Of a stretch of 64,000 nucleotides of DNA, positions 31,962 to 43,380 are shown piece after piece. The first letter of the stretch is position 1. Every line of letters starts with the position of its first letter. Where the stretch lies: contig CM040126.1 in the NCBI GenBank assembly GCA_022559845.1, positions 226,554,641 to 226,618,640 of the forward strand, written 5' to 3'. The stretch is from Amorphophallus konjac. Taxonomy: Eukaryota > Streptophyta > Magnoliopsida > Alismatales > Araceae. Under the pieces are notes generated by a model. It searched no databases. It had not been told where the DNA came from and saw only the letters and a program-made list of their open reading frames with translations. Both the position numbers and the translations under genes were made by a program.

Positions 31962-33299
31962 GATTTTCCAGAGGTCCTTCCTGAGGAACTACCAGGACTT
32001 CCTCCTGAAAGGGAAGTTATCTTTTATGTTGATCTAATTCCTGGTGCGACCCCTATTTCCAAAGCTCCTTATCGTATGTCTCCTGCGGAGCTAAGAGAAC
32101 TAAAGTAGCAGTTGATGGAATTGCTTGAGAAAGGGTTCATTCGTCCTAGTACTTCCCCGTCGGGAGCCCCTGTATTATTCGTCCGGAAGAAGGATGGTTC
32201 GATGAGGTTGTGCATCGATTATCGGCAATTGAACCAGTTGACTATCAAGAACAGATATCCTTTGCCAAGGATTGATGGGTTATTTGATCAGATAACAGGA
32301 GTTCAGTACTTTTCTAAGATCGACCTTCGATCTGGAAATCATCAGTTACGAATTAAGGAGGAGGATATCTATAAAACAGCCTTCCACAGTAGATATGGGC
32401 ATTTCGAATTTGTAGTAATACCTTTTGGGCTAGCGAATGCACCTGCAGCTTTCATGCAGCTGGTGAACGATGTGTTTCGGCCCTATCTTGATCAATGGGT
32501 CGTGGTGTTCATTAATGACATCTTGATTTATTCCAAGAGTGAGGAGGAGCATGCTGAACATTTGAGGATGGCATTACAACTATTGAGAGATCATCAGTTA
32601 TATGCCAAGTTTAGTAAGTGTGATTTCTAGCAGCAAGAGGTGTCCTTTCTAGGGCATATCATCACAAAGGAAGGTATTTCTGTTGATCGTTCGAAGGCAG
32701 AGGCAGTAAAGAATTGGGCTAAGCCTGCCAATGTGACTGAAGTGAGAAGTTTCTTAGGCCTAACAGGTTACTACCGAAGGTTTATTCAAGATTTCTCCAA
32801 GATTGTGGTACCTCTAACAAGATTAACCCGCAATGAGATCAAATTTGATTGGTCAGAAGATTGTGAGCAAAGCTTTCAGACCTTGAAGGAATGTTTGACT
32901 ACTGCACCTGTTTTGGCTTTACCTTCTGGAGAAGGAGATTTTGTGGTATACACTGATGCTTTAGGTATTGGTTTAGGGTGTGTACTCATGCAACACGGGA
33001 AAGTGATAGCCTATTCTTCTAGGTAGCTGAGGAAGCATGAAGGGAATTATCCTGTTCATGATTTGGAGCTAGCAGCAGTGGTGTTCGCCTTGAAGATATG
33101 GGGGCACTACTTGTGTGGAGAGGTATTTACGGTGTTTTCAGATCACAAGAGTTTGAAATACTTATTTTCTCAGAAGGAACTCAATATGAGGCAGTGAAGA
33201 TGGCTGGAGTATTTGAAGGATTTCGATTTCTCCATTGAGTATCATCCTGGAAAAGGTAATGTTGTGACAGATGCCTTAAGCTGCAAGCCTATAGCTAAG
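31962..33299 (+). pseudogene. pol: E4 reverse transcriptase and RNase H
   Basis: Continues the same frame. [64 protein letters not shown]. The catalytic box reads [10 protein letters not shown]: the first Asp is Asn (AAT, 32514-32516), a G-to-A change that would abolish polymerase activity. RNase [32 protein letters not shown] and YHPGKGNVVTDALS. Stops: TAG 32106-32108, TAG 32628-32630 (Trp expected), TAG 33024-33026, TGA 33195-33197. DALSCKP has Cys for the usual Arg. Confidence 0.92.
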
Positions 33300-34829
33300 T
33301 TGTCAAGCCTCATGTTACAAGAATGGAAATTGTTGGAGCAGTTAGCTAGTTTGGATCTTAATGTTGACAAGGATCGGGTTATGATTGCCAAGATTCAACT
33401 TAAGCCCGAATTATTGATGGAAATCCAGTCTCTGCAAGAAGATGACCCAGAGTTGGTAGAGATCAAGGAAAGCTTGAGTAACAGACCTGACTTCATGATA
33501 GCTGATGATGAAAGATTGTTATTTCAGGGAAGAACTTGTGTACTTGATGTAGCTGAGATAAAGAGTAAGATCCTCGAGGAAGCTCATAGATCCAGGTACA
33601 CCATTCATCCTGGAGGTACTAAAATGTTCAAGGATTTGAAAAGATCTTTTTGGTGGCCGAATATGAAAAGGGAAGTGGCGGACTTCATAAGTAGATGCTT
33701 GGTTTGTCGGCAAGTCAAGGCGGAGCATTTCAGACTAGCAGGGAAATTGAAACCCCTTGATATATCCCAATGGAAGTGGGAGAGCATTGGCATGGATTTC
33801 ATTATGGGTCTACCTAGGACTCGTAGTGGATTTGACGCAATATGGGTGATTATCGACAGATTGACAAAATCGGCTCATTTCTTATCTATTAAGTCTAAAT
33901 GGAAAGTTGATGTTTTGGCTGCTTTGTATATGAAGGAAGTGGTAAGACTACATGGTATACCAGTCAGCATTGTGTCTGATAGAGACCCCAGGTTCACTTC
34001 TCATTTTTGGAAAGGATTGCGAGAGTCCTTGGGAACTCGTCTGAATTTCAATAATGCTTTTCATCCACAAACAGATAGACAGACTGAAAGGACCAACCGG
34101 ATAGTAGAGGATATGCTTAGAGCCTGCATGATTGACTTTGGAGGTAGTTGGAGTGATCATTTGACATTGGTTGAATTCACTTACAACAACAGTTACCAGT
34201 CCAGCATTCAGATGGCTCCATTTGAAGCTTTGTTTGGTAGAAGCTGTCGATCCCCGTTATGTTGGGACGAGGTAGGTGAGAAACAATGGCTTGGACCAGA
34301 TCTCATTTCCTAATCGTCTAAGAACATCCGTATTATTAGAGATCGGTTGCAAGTAGCACAATCAAGACAGAAGAGTTATGCTGACACCAGGAGGAGAGTT
34401 TTGGAATTTCAGGTTGGTGAGCATATGTTTTTAAATGTTTCTCCTATGAGAGGAATTCGAAGGTTTGGTATTCAAGGCAAACTGAGTCCAAGATACATTG
34501 GTCCATTCGAGATTCTGGAAAGAGTGGGGGAGGTTGCTTACCGTTTGGCACTACCACCTCAGTTATCTGGAGTACATAATGTTTTCCATGTGTCTATGTT
34601 ACGAAAATATGTGTATGATCCCACTCACATTATTCAACATATGGACTTCGAATTGAAGGAAGATCTGACTTATGAAGAAAGACCGATCAAGATTTTGGAT
34701 CGGAAGCAACAACAACTCAGGAATCGTTCCATACCGATGGTTAAAGTGCAGTGGAGTCGGCATGGAACTGAAGAAGCTACTTGGGAGTCAGAAGATACTA
34801 TGCGGAGATAGTACCCTGACTTATTCTAG
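33300..34829 (+). pseudogene. pol: E4 integrase with C-terminal chromodomain-like region
   Basis: HHCC finger ([14 protein letters not shown] ... CLVCRQVK), catalytic core [23 protein letters not shown] and TDRQTERTNR, where Arg (AGA, 34077-34079) replaces the usual Gly. The GPY/F region is RYIGPFEILERVGEVAYRL, then a chromodomain-like end RPIKILDRKQQQLRN ... VKVQWSRHGTEEATWE, as in Tekay/Del chromoviruses. Stops at 34311-34313 (TAA) and 34809-34811 (TAG); the family end is probably the TAG at 34827. The chromodomain is expected to direct integration to heterochromatin. Confidence 0.9.
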
Positions 34830-34889
34830 GTGAGCTGTCTCACTCCCTCTTTTTATTATTAAGTGTATTGAATTTGGAGGACCAAATTC

Positions 34890-34905
34890 CTTAAGTAGGG
34901 GAGGG
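34890..34905 (+). promoter_or_regulatory. E4 polypurine tract
   Basis: cttaagtaggggaggg immediately before TGTAATACCCC. Confidence 0.88.
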
Positions 34906-37900
34906 TGTAATACCCCGATTTTTTGAGAAATTAATTAGAGATTCGAAATTTATTTGAAATTAATTAGAATAATTCCTTAATAAATAGAATAAGTTATATT
35001 TCGACCATTTTATAAAAATCCATAAAAATTATATTCTTGTAGAGGATAGCGCGTTTAACAAACTTGTCTTCTGTGGCCAACCCAAATAAAATCTGTAAGT
35101 AGGCCGAATTAGTGGATTAAGCCCAAATTGAACACTTAGTTAACTATACCTTGAAATGCCAAATTCGAGCCCAATACTCCATGAAATGAGCCCAAATCAG
35201 TGGCAAATGAAAGGCCAGGATGAGAGGATCATTTACCATCTCTTAATCTCTCGAAACCCTAACCCTAGGAGATGCATTCGGTGGAGTTTGGATCGAGTCA
35301 ACTTTTGCGGCAACGTTCACATCGACCCGACTTGCGTGGACAAATACTTCGCGCATAGAACCCTCCAGAAGGTGTGTGACGTATTAAAATGAAGCTCTCT
35401 AACCCTAGAATCGTTTAGAACCAGCGGCGACTGCAGAGGAGTTAGATCGAGGGAGATCTCACGCGATTAGTGGCTGCGTGTACCGATGTCTTTGGTTTTC
35501 TTTCTCCTTCCTTATTCATCCGATTCAGGTAGGTGATAGCAAGCCAAACCCTACAAATAATATATGGTTGGAAGCATAATCGTGTTAGCTTTTCATTGAT
35601 GTAGAAAATCCTAAATTTCATCAAGTGTTCTGCGAGAATTTTAGGTTTTAGTAGAAGCATGTCACATCTAGGGTTATAATTGTTCCCTTTCGATTAAGTA
35701 GTGATTTCAGGCTGTAAACATAAAATTGATTCATGCATCTTGTATAGTTTCTTGTGCTCTTTCTTTTGGTAGTAAAAGCCCCAAATTCCATGCTTTATAT
35801 CATGCGAATTTCATGTTGTAGTCGAACCCTAGAAATTAACCTCGTCGGAATCGGGCAAGGTGAAAGGGGCAGCGACCTGTCTAGACTTGTGCGGCCACAT
35901 GATAGACCGCACAACCAATATAGGCGGCACTCTATTAACCGTTTATAGCTTTCAAACCCTGATCATTTTCCTGGAACGTGCGGCCTAACCCTAACCGCAT
36001 ATGTCACCTACGGCCAGTTCCAGACCGTATATCCCTCCAGGCGGCACACTACCGACCGTCCATATCCAGCAGGTCTTCGGATCTGAGGTGACGTGTGCGG
36101 CCTGTTTGTGACCGTTCATGGGGATGTAAGGTCCAGAACCGACCGCACATCTGTAACAGAACAGATTAATTATCATTTCAGCATGTTAGGTTAATAGATT
36201 AGTGGTTATTTGCATGTTAGCAACACACCTAATAAACTATAATTCATGACAGTAAATAACTCTTGCTGATTTATTTAATTTGAGCTTGATCTTGATTCAT
36301 CTTTCCAATGAATGTCAATTTTAATTGTGAATCCTTGATAATCGAAATGGCTATTAGGTTTACACTTGTTATAACCGTTAATCTTGAACCATATTATCCC
36401 CTAGATTTGATTTAGACTCCATCGAACCGCTGTGATTTGAGTTAGCCCGAATTGGACTAACAGAGAATTGAGCGGCCTTTTGTGGACCGCATATACTCAT
36501 GAACGGGCCAGTAGAGACTGTTTATCTATGGCTAATGCCAATTAGTTTTGCCGATTGTCCTTGATCCATCTTCGGCCAATCCCTGATTTGATCAGTCCAA
36601 TAGACCCTAGGCTGACCAGCAGACAGTGGGCTGGACTCTGGTTCAGTTCCACCCTACCTATGGTAGCCCGGGAGCCCACTTGGGCTAAGTTCTAACTCAT
36701 GGTTAGGTCCTGTGTTGTGCGGCCAGTAATGGACCGTACCTCTTACAGGCGGCCCTGAGTGGACCGTTCAACTAATGAGTGGCTCTGTCAGGACCGCATA
36801 TCCTGACCTCGATTTTGTAAACTTCTGGCCTTGTACGGCCTAATACCTATTGTTCATATAGAAGAGCGGCCCTTTATCAGCCGTTCAACCTTGACCCCCG
36901 AGGTCTAAACCTCAGCCTAGTTGCTGTTAGTGTGGCCCAGAGTCGACCGCACAAGTCTTGAGCGGTCCAATAGGAACCGCATATCATCCAGAGATGAATT
37001 TTCTCCGTATTTTATGGTTTTGAATCCAAGAACATGTTGGTTCTTGATAATTTGAACTCCTGGACAGAAATTCTAGACAGTATCTCTTCAACTTAGCCTT
37101 CGGATGTTCCGAGGTAAGTTTGTACTTGATTATAATTGGCCATTTAACTTGATTAAAGTCTAGACGGAACTTGGGATCTTGGATCCAATAAATCAATACC
37201 AACGTATCATAGGGACCCGGCCTGGTCCTGGGGAGAGCACCCGAAAAGTACTTGTGCCCATGGGAGTTTGTAATGACATGGTGAGGCATTACACCGAGTG
37301 CATGACTAGCGTGATGTCTATGACAATGATATCTTATCTCTTACTTGAATCGTGTTCTACTTGGTTATATTCTTACTTGTTGGCCAATTTCTTGCAATTC
37401 CCTGTTATATATATTGTTCTTAAACTGTAATTCTTGTAGTTATATCATTCTGCCATATTGTTATTCCATTCCATTCTTTAGCAATTTCTTTTGCTATGTT
37501 GTTTCATTCGATCGTTATTTCTTTTCTTCTGTTTCATGCATGTAATTAATTGGTTAATCACTTACACATGCCTGTTGTTACCTACTGAGCGTTCGCTCAT
37601 ATAGTTGTTTTCTCCCTTTCCAGGCAGCTCATGTGAAGATTCACAGATGGATGGGAATGGGCAAGAGTGATGACTTGGAGTGTATCAGCTAGTCGTTATG
37701 TTGTGATTGTTATAGTTGTTTTACATCTAGCTATGTCTTAGAACTTGTGTTAGTTATTGTAACGTAGTCGAGTAGAGATTATGTTTGATTATGTTTAAGT
37801 CAGTTTGATGGTATTTGTAATAGACTTGGAGTTATTCTGTTCATGACGTTATGTTAATTCTTAGCTTAGCATGTTATCTTTACTAGCGTTTTCTACTACC

Positions 37901-37930
37901 GGTCCCGATATTCCGCGTCGGGGCATGACA
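34906..37930 (+). repeat. LTR shared by E4 and E5 (3025 bp)
   Basis: TGTAATACCCCG ... GGGGCATGACA. It serves as 3' LTR of E4 and 5' LTR of E5. It holds an exon-1 candidate with ATG at 35486 and donor gattcag/gtaggt (exon end 35528), the 19-nt palindrome cluster (35891 to ~36980), palindrome TGAGCG-TT-CGCTCA (37586-37599) and a mini-exon at 37624-37670. No clear TATA box found. Confidence 0.9.
35486..37670 (+). other. Candidate two-exon LTR gene (E4/E5 LTR)
   Basis: Exon 1 (35486-35528) reads MSLVFFLLPYSSDS plus one base. The donor is cag/gtaggt. The intron would be 35529-37623 (2095 nt). Exon 2 (37624-37670) continues phase 1 as (G)SSCEDSQMDGNGQE and TGA. Total 29 residues. This is the only LTR where an ATG-started exon 1 is visible. 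The peptide is very short and could be chance; support comes from the conserved acceptor, phase and acidic tail in other LTRs. Confidence 0.35.
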
Positions 37931-38821
37931 GTTTGGTGGTATCAGGGCCTAGGCTTTCTGATATTCCTAAGTTCTCTAAGTTCTAGGATCCTAAGTGATA
38001 CCGTAGGACCTATAACCTTGTTATAAGTCTAAGGACCCAACCTGGTGAGATTTAGGTAGAAGACTGGGGTTGAGTTAATAATCTCATTGCACGATTATCC
38101 ATTCTTAATTGAACCTAATATAACCTATTCCACGTGTAGGCTTTTGTAATGGCAGGAGAACGCGCAGAATGGAGGAACTTGCAACGTACGGTTCAAGGAC
38201 TTACTCAGGCTTTGCAACAAGTGGCCCAAGGAGGAGCTGCAAGCCATGGCACTAGCGACCTTTATCGAAACTTTAGTGGGATGAATCCCCCGCGATTTGG
38301 AGGCTCGACTGACCCTGATGAAGCCGAGCACTGGCTTGAAGAGATAGAGAGGATTTTGAAAGTGATGCAATGCAGCGATCAAGAACGTGTCCTCTTGTCG
38401 ACCTTTCAACTTGAACGGGGATGCAAGGACATGGTGGAACGCAGTGAAGGCTACCCTTGGTGATAGACAAGTCACATTGGAAGAGTTCGAGGAATTCTTC
38501 AATGGTAAATATTTCTCTGATCGAGTACAAGAGAAGAAGGCGGCTGAGTTTGCTACTTTGAAATTATGAAATCTATCCGTAGCTGAATATGAAGCTTAAT
38601 TCTCTCGGCTATCTCGTTATGCTACTCATTTGATATCTACCGAGAAGATGAAGTCTAAGCGCTTTCTTAATGGGCTGAAGCTGCAGTATATCAACCAGTT
38701 GGCACCGATGGAAATTCAAACTTATTCCGAGATGGTGAGAAAGGCTCAAGTATTGGAAGATACTTTGGAAATGACGGAGAGAATCCATGGGAAGAGTGTT
38801 AAGATTGAACAACACCATACT
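37931..38821 (+). mobile_element. E5: second Tekay internal region, truncated in gag
   Basis: Directly after the shared LTR comes a PBS with one change (TGGTATCAGGGCC, 37937-37949) and a leader and gag very close to E4. It is cut at 38821 by the E6 LTR. The rest of E5 is not found on the far side of E6 within the window. Confidence 0.9.
38149..38821 (+). pseudogene. gag: E5 gag fragment
   Basis: ATG 38149 (MAGERAEWRNLQRTVQGLTQ). An extra G in ACGGGG near 38417 shifts the frame compared with E4. Downstream TGA at 38567-38569 (CGA in E4) and TAA near 38597 (CAA in E4) are C-to-T changes. It ends at KIEQHHT where E6 begins. Confidence 0.9.
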
Positions 38822-40215
38822 TGTAAGACCCCGGATAAATAATCAAGAATCACTATATTAAAAAAAAATGAAATAATCAAGGAATACATTATATAATTAA
38901 ACCCTTCACCCATATACACATCAAAAACGAGCCAAATTAAAAAGATGCCTCCATACAGGTCGTCATTTAATTGAAGACCCCTAAGAAGGCGCCAATTTAT
39001 AAAATAACGCCTCTATTCCAGGCGTCAGTTCAAGAAGTGACGCCACTATACATGGGCGTCAAATTTTACATTTACAAGGGCAAGAAAAGGTAATAAAAAG
39101 TAACACCCCCTTAGAGGGCGCCATTTTATAAATTGAAGACCCTTGGACATGCGTCAATTTTAATTAACGCCCCAACCTTGGGCGTCATTTTCAAGATAAA
39201 CCTGTTAGTGTTCGGTTGGAACTAAGATGATAACTGGGTAAGCTTAGATTAAGGAAAGGATCAATACGTGGAATAGTTAAATGCTAATTGGACTATAGGA
39301 AGGAACTTTCAATTCCCATCGAACTCCAACCCTATAGAGCATCCAGAACCCTATAAATATCCCCTCCCATCGAGCCAACCTGAAGGCTCTTTTCTTCATC
39401 AAAACTCTATTGCTGCTGTTCCGTGCGTGAAGGACCTAAGGAAGTTCTTCTTCCTCTCCATCCAATAGTAGGAATTCCATCTTCTTTCTCTTCAACCTGA
39501 TGGTAGAGAACGCGAAGAACATTAATGGTTCTTCATCTTTCTTCTCCAGGTTGTCTGCAACGAAGTAGTGCTGCTGATTACTTCGTCCTCCGAAGACTGC
39601 TCCTGTCGTGATACAAGAAGAGCGTGGGAGAACTCTTCGGCTGCTACAGTTGCTGCCTCTTCGTTGGAAATCAAGAGCTGCTGCTCTTATTATTGTTATC
39701 ATCCTGCAGTTTCTCCTGACGAACAACTGCTCTTGTTATATTGGCTTCTAGTTACTCTGTTAGAAACAGAGTATCGTATTTTCTTCAAACTCTTCACGTC
39801 TGTCAACCAAACCAATCCACAAGGTAGGTTTTCTCAAGATTTAGCAAAAATTCAATAGTTAACAAGTTAATGCATGCATATAGGTCTACAGATGAGTTCA
39901 ATAGTTACAGATTTCATTTCCAGAATGAAGTTTGTTCGTTTACTGCATAAATGGAATTGACGACTCACATCAGGGCGTCATTTTTAAACCAACGACCGTG
40001 TAACAGTCGTCAATTGCAAGTTATTTAATAAATACACCATGTTCAAAATTTAATAACTGTGAACCTATATATGTAACCTAAATATTGTGCAATTGCATTT
40101 ATATTTGTGATTGTCTTGCGCTCTGATCATTGTTGCTTGCAAGAGGCTTACCATGCCGGCTGTTTGCGTTTCTCGAGCGAGTCTTCCGCTGTAATTAAAG
40201 GCTCGGGGCGTGACA
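38822..40215 (+). repeat. E6 left LTR (1394 bp)
   Basis: TGTAAGACCCCGG ... GGGGCGTGACA. TATA box at about 39354 (ccctataaatatcccc), leader, donor acaag/gtaggt near 39822. It carries palindromes at 38944-38964, 39006-39026, 39039-39060, 39166-39186, 39959-39979 and 39991-40011, of the E3 arm type rather than the type in the right LTR. It lacks the acceptor and acidic mini-exon region, so about 2 kb is missing relative to the right LTR. Confidence 0.85.
38944..40011. repeat. CG-centred mini-palindromes, E6 left LTR
   Basis: Arms AACGCC/GGCGTC, GACGCC/GGCGTC, GACGAC.../GTCGTC and AACGAC/GTCGTC, each 21-22 nt. Close pairs start 33 (39006/39039) and 32 nt (39959/39991) apart. Weaker copies at 38975-38992, 39103-39122 and 39135-39155. 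Confidence 0.8.
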
Positions 40216-40222
40216 GTTAAGT

Positions 40223-40235
40223 TGGTATCAAAGCC
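40223..40235 (+). promoter_or_regulatory. E6 primer binding site
   Basis: TGGTATCAAAGCC, one mismatch (G to A) from the initiator-Met complement used by E3 and E4. Confidence 0.8.
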
Positions 40236-40444
40236 TAAATCTCAAGACTTAGGAAGAAGAGTCATGTCATATGATAAGTCCAAGGTTTAAGGACCCATAC
40301 CTATGAACTAAGGAAGAAATTTCCACACCCATGTGAGAATTGGGTAGAGCCCGGGATAAGATAGTTAATTAAGATTGATTTTTCCTTCCAATTCCACGAG
40401 AAATAACAAGTTGTTATTTTTCACTCAGGTACCCTATTATTATC

Positions 40445-42112
40445 ATGGCTCATCGCGTAAATTGGGATGGCATGCAACAAACGGTTGCTGGCCTCACTCA
40501 GGCATTACAAACCATGGCGCAAGCTGGCGCAGGAGCATGGGCTGGTGATTTGCATCGCAACTTTCGGAGCTTAAACCCTCCACATTTCTATGGTTCTTCC
40601 AATCCTGATGAGGCAGAGAATTGGATAGACGAAATGAACCGTATCTTTGATGTTATACAATGCACCGATCAAGAGAAGGTGCGCCTCGCAACCTTCCAAC
40701 TCAACAAAGATGCCCGTACATGGTGGAAGTCAGTTCCGGCACCTCCGGCCGATGCACCTCATAAATGGGATGGTTTTCTTCCCCTATTCCGTGCCAAGTA
40801 TTTTTCTGAGCACGTAAAAGAGAGAAAGGCTATGGAGTTCACCGCTCTTCGGCAAGAGATGATGATGGTTGCCGAATATGAGCTGCAATTTTCAAGGTTT
40901 GCACCTTACGCACCGCATCTTATCAGCATCGATTTATTGAAGACTAATCGGTTCATGGACAGGTTATGACCCAGTTTCATTCAGCAGCTCGGGACCCAAA
41001 ACATCTGTACTTATGCGGAAATGGTTCAACGAGCGTATTTGTGTGAAAGGACCTTGGAGAAGGTCGAGAAATTAAAAGGGAAAGGAGAGAAGTCTAGCCG
41101 ACGCTCAGATCGACGTTATAAGAAAGACAAGTTCAACATCACGGAGTCCTACAAGAGCCGTGATAGTAAGAAGAGATCCAGGAATGGGAATGGTGGAAGT
41201 TCCCATAAGTAAAAGAAAGTCAAGGAGGAGAAGGAGCAGGTCGCAACGGCTTGCACATTTTGTGAAAAATTCGGCCATTCGGCTGAGGAGTGTTGGAAGC
41301 GCCTTGGCGCTTGTTTACGTTGTGGAAGCAGGGAGCATCGCATGCCATATTGCCCCCTTATGAAAGACCAATCGTCTGGTGGAGGACGTAGGAGGCAGGC
41401 TCGCCTCAATGCCGTCTTAGAAGAAGAGGAAGCGCCCAGGGATGGTGGGCTTATGGAAGGTACTCTTCAAATTTGTTCTCGTCCTACATTTGTGCTATTT
41501 GACACTGGTGCCTCTCATTCTTTTATCTCCACTACTTTTGCAAAAACATTATCAGTTGCATCAGGTCCCCTACCTTTAGATCTCGCTATTTCCACACCCT
41601 TAGGTTCTGGAACAAAGCTTACCGACTATTATCCTGATAGCGAAGTGATAGTAGAAGGTCATAATCTCCCCGCAAACTTAGTATGCCTTGACATGAAAGG
41701 TCATGATGCCATTTTAAGGGTAGATTGGATTGTAGATCATGATGCTTATATCAATTACCGAAATATGATTATATCCTTTCGAAAGCCCGGTCTTCCAAGA
41801 TTCTCTTTTCTTGGCATCAAGTACAAGAAACATCCTACTATCATATCTTCTCTTCATGCTTGCAAACTTATCTCGCAAGGATGTGAAGCTTTTCTTGCTT
41901 CTGTCATTATTACCGAATCCAAGGAGATTATCTTAGCGGACATTCCTATTGTAAATGAGTTCCCTGATGTGTTTCCGTCCGAATTACCCAGTTTACCACC
42001 CGAGAGGGAAGTGAACTTCACTATTGAACTCGTCCCAGGAGCAGCACCTGTTTCTATAGCCCCTTACAGGATGTCCCCCACAGAACTCAAAGAATTAAAA
42101 AGGCAATTGTAG
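40445..42112 (+). pseudogene. gag: E6 gag and protease
   Basis: MAHRVNWDGMQQTVAGLTQ start. Capsid motifs NPDEAENWIDEMNRIFDVIQ and ARTWWKSV. TGA at 40967-40969 (Arg expected) and TAA at 41210-41212. Knuckles CTFCEKFGHSAEEC and CLRCGSREHRMPYC, protease active site LFDTGASHSFIS, and DVFPSELPSLPPEREV at the start of RT. TAG at 42110-42112 (Gln expected). One frame throughout. Confidence 0.92.
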
Positions 42113-43380
42113 GAATTACTAGACAAAGGCTTCATCAGACCTAGCACATCCCCTTGGGGTGCGTCGGTTCTATTTGTCAAGAAAAAGGATGGTTCTCTCA
42201 GGCTATGCATCGATTACCAGCGACTGAATTAACTCACAATTAAAAACAAGTATCCATTGCCGCGTATTGATGAGCTCTTCGATCAGCTTTTCGGAGCAGA
42301 ATATTTTTCTAAGATAGACCTCAGATCAGGTTATCATCAGCTTAGAATTAAAGAAGAGGACATTTATAAATCGACTTTTCTAAGTCGTTATGGCCACTAT
42401 GAATTCGTGGTAATGCCATTCGGATTAACTAATGCCCTGGCAGCATTCATGTAACTTATGAACATTGTTTTCCAGCCATATCTGGACTAGTTTATCGTCG
42501 TCTTCATTGATGATATCTTGATATACTCCAAGACAAAGGAGGAACATGAAGAACATTTGAAAATAACTTTGCAAACACTTAAAGAACATAAACTCTATGC
42601 CAAGCAAAATAAATGCAAATTTTGGGTCAAGGAAGTTTCATTCCTAGGCCATATTATTTCAAAAGAAGGTATTGCGGTGGATCCTTCTAAGGTAGAAGCT
42701 GTCAGAAATTGGAGCCGGCCAATGACTGTATCAGAAGTAAGAAGCTTTCTGGGTCTAGCTGGTTATTATAGAAGATTCATTAAGGACTTCTCAAAGATAG
42801 CAGTTCCTTTAACTAGACTCACGAGAAAAGAAAATCTTTTTGTCTGGTCAGAGGAATGTGAGAAGAGTTTCCAAACTCTTAAGAATCATCTTACCACAGC
42901 TCCTATTCTATCACTACCGATGGAAGGTGGTGGATTCGAAGTATATACGGATGCATTAGGTATTGGCTTAGGGTGTGTCCTCATGCAAAATGGAAAAGTA
43001 ATCTGTTATTCTTCAAGATAATTGAAACGTCACAAGGAAAATTATCCTATACATGATTTGGAATTAGCAGATGTCATATTTGCCTTAAAAATTTGGCGTC
43101 ATTATCTCTATGGAGAAAAGTTTACGGTCTACTCGGACCACAAAAGCTTGAAATACTTATTTTCTCAAAAAGAGCTAAATATGAGGCAGAGAAGATGGTT
43201 GGAATATCTCAAGGATTTTGATTTTTCTATTCAATATCATCCTGGCAAGACTAATGCTGTTGCAGATGCACTCAGCAGAAAACCAATGGATATGCTATCA
43301 AGTCTTATGATTAGTATGACTAATCTTATTCCTCAATTTGCTCAGTTGAATTTAGACATTGAAAGGAAGGAAGAAGATTA
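42113..43380 (+). pseudogene. pol: E6 reverse transcriptase and RNase H
   Basis: [50 protein letters not shown] and intact catalytic [11 protein letters not shown] (about 42494-42529). RNase [32 protein letters not shown] and [17 protein letters not shown]. Stops TAA 42230-42232, TAA 42452-42454, TAG 42488-42490 and TAA 43019-43021, all where Gln is expected. Confidence 0.92.

Larger units (their letters stand above)
28200..37930 (+). mobile_element. E4: Tekay/Del chromovirus (Ty3/gypsy), decayed
   Basis: Plus strand: truncated 5' LTR (28200-30231), PBS, gag-pol in one frame with chromodomain-like end (30450-34829), polypurine tract and a full LTR (34906-37930). The missing first ~990 bp of the 5' LTR would lie left of the window, beyond E3. 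The second LTR is followed by another PBS and gag (E5) instead of host DNA, so it is an LTR-internal-LTR-internal array, as made by unequal recombination. The coding frame has no frameshift but nine stops. Confidence 0.92.
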
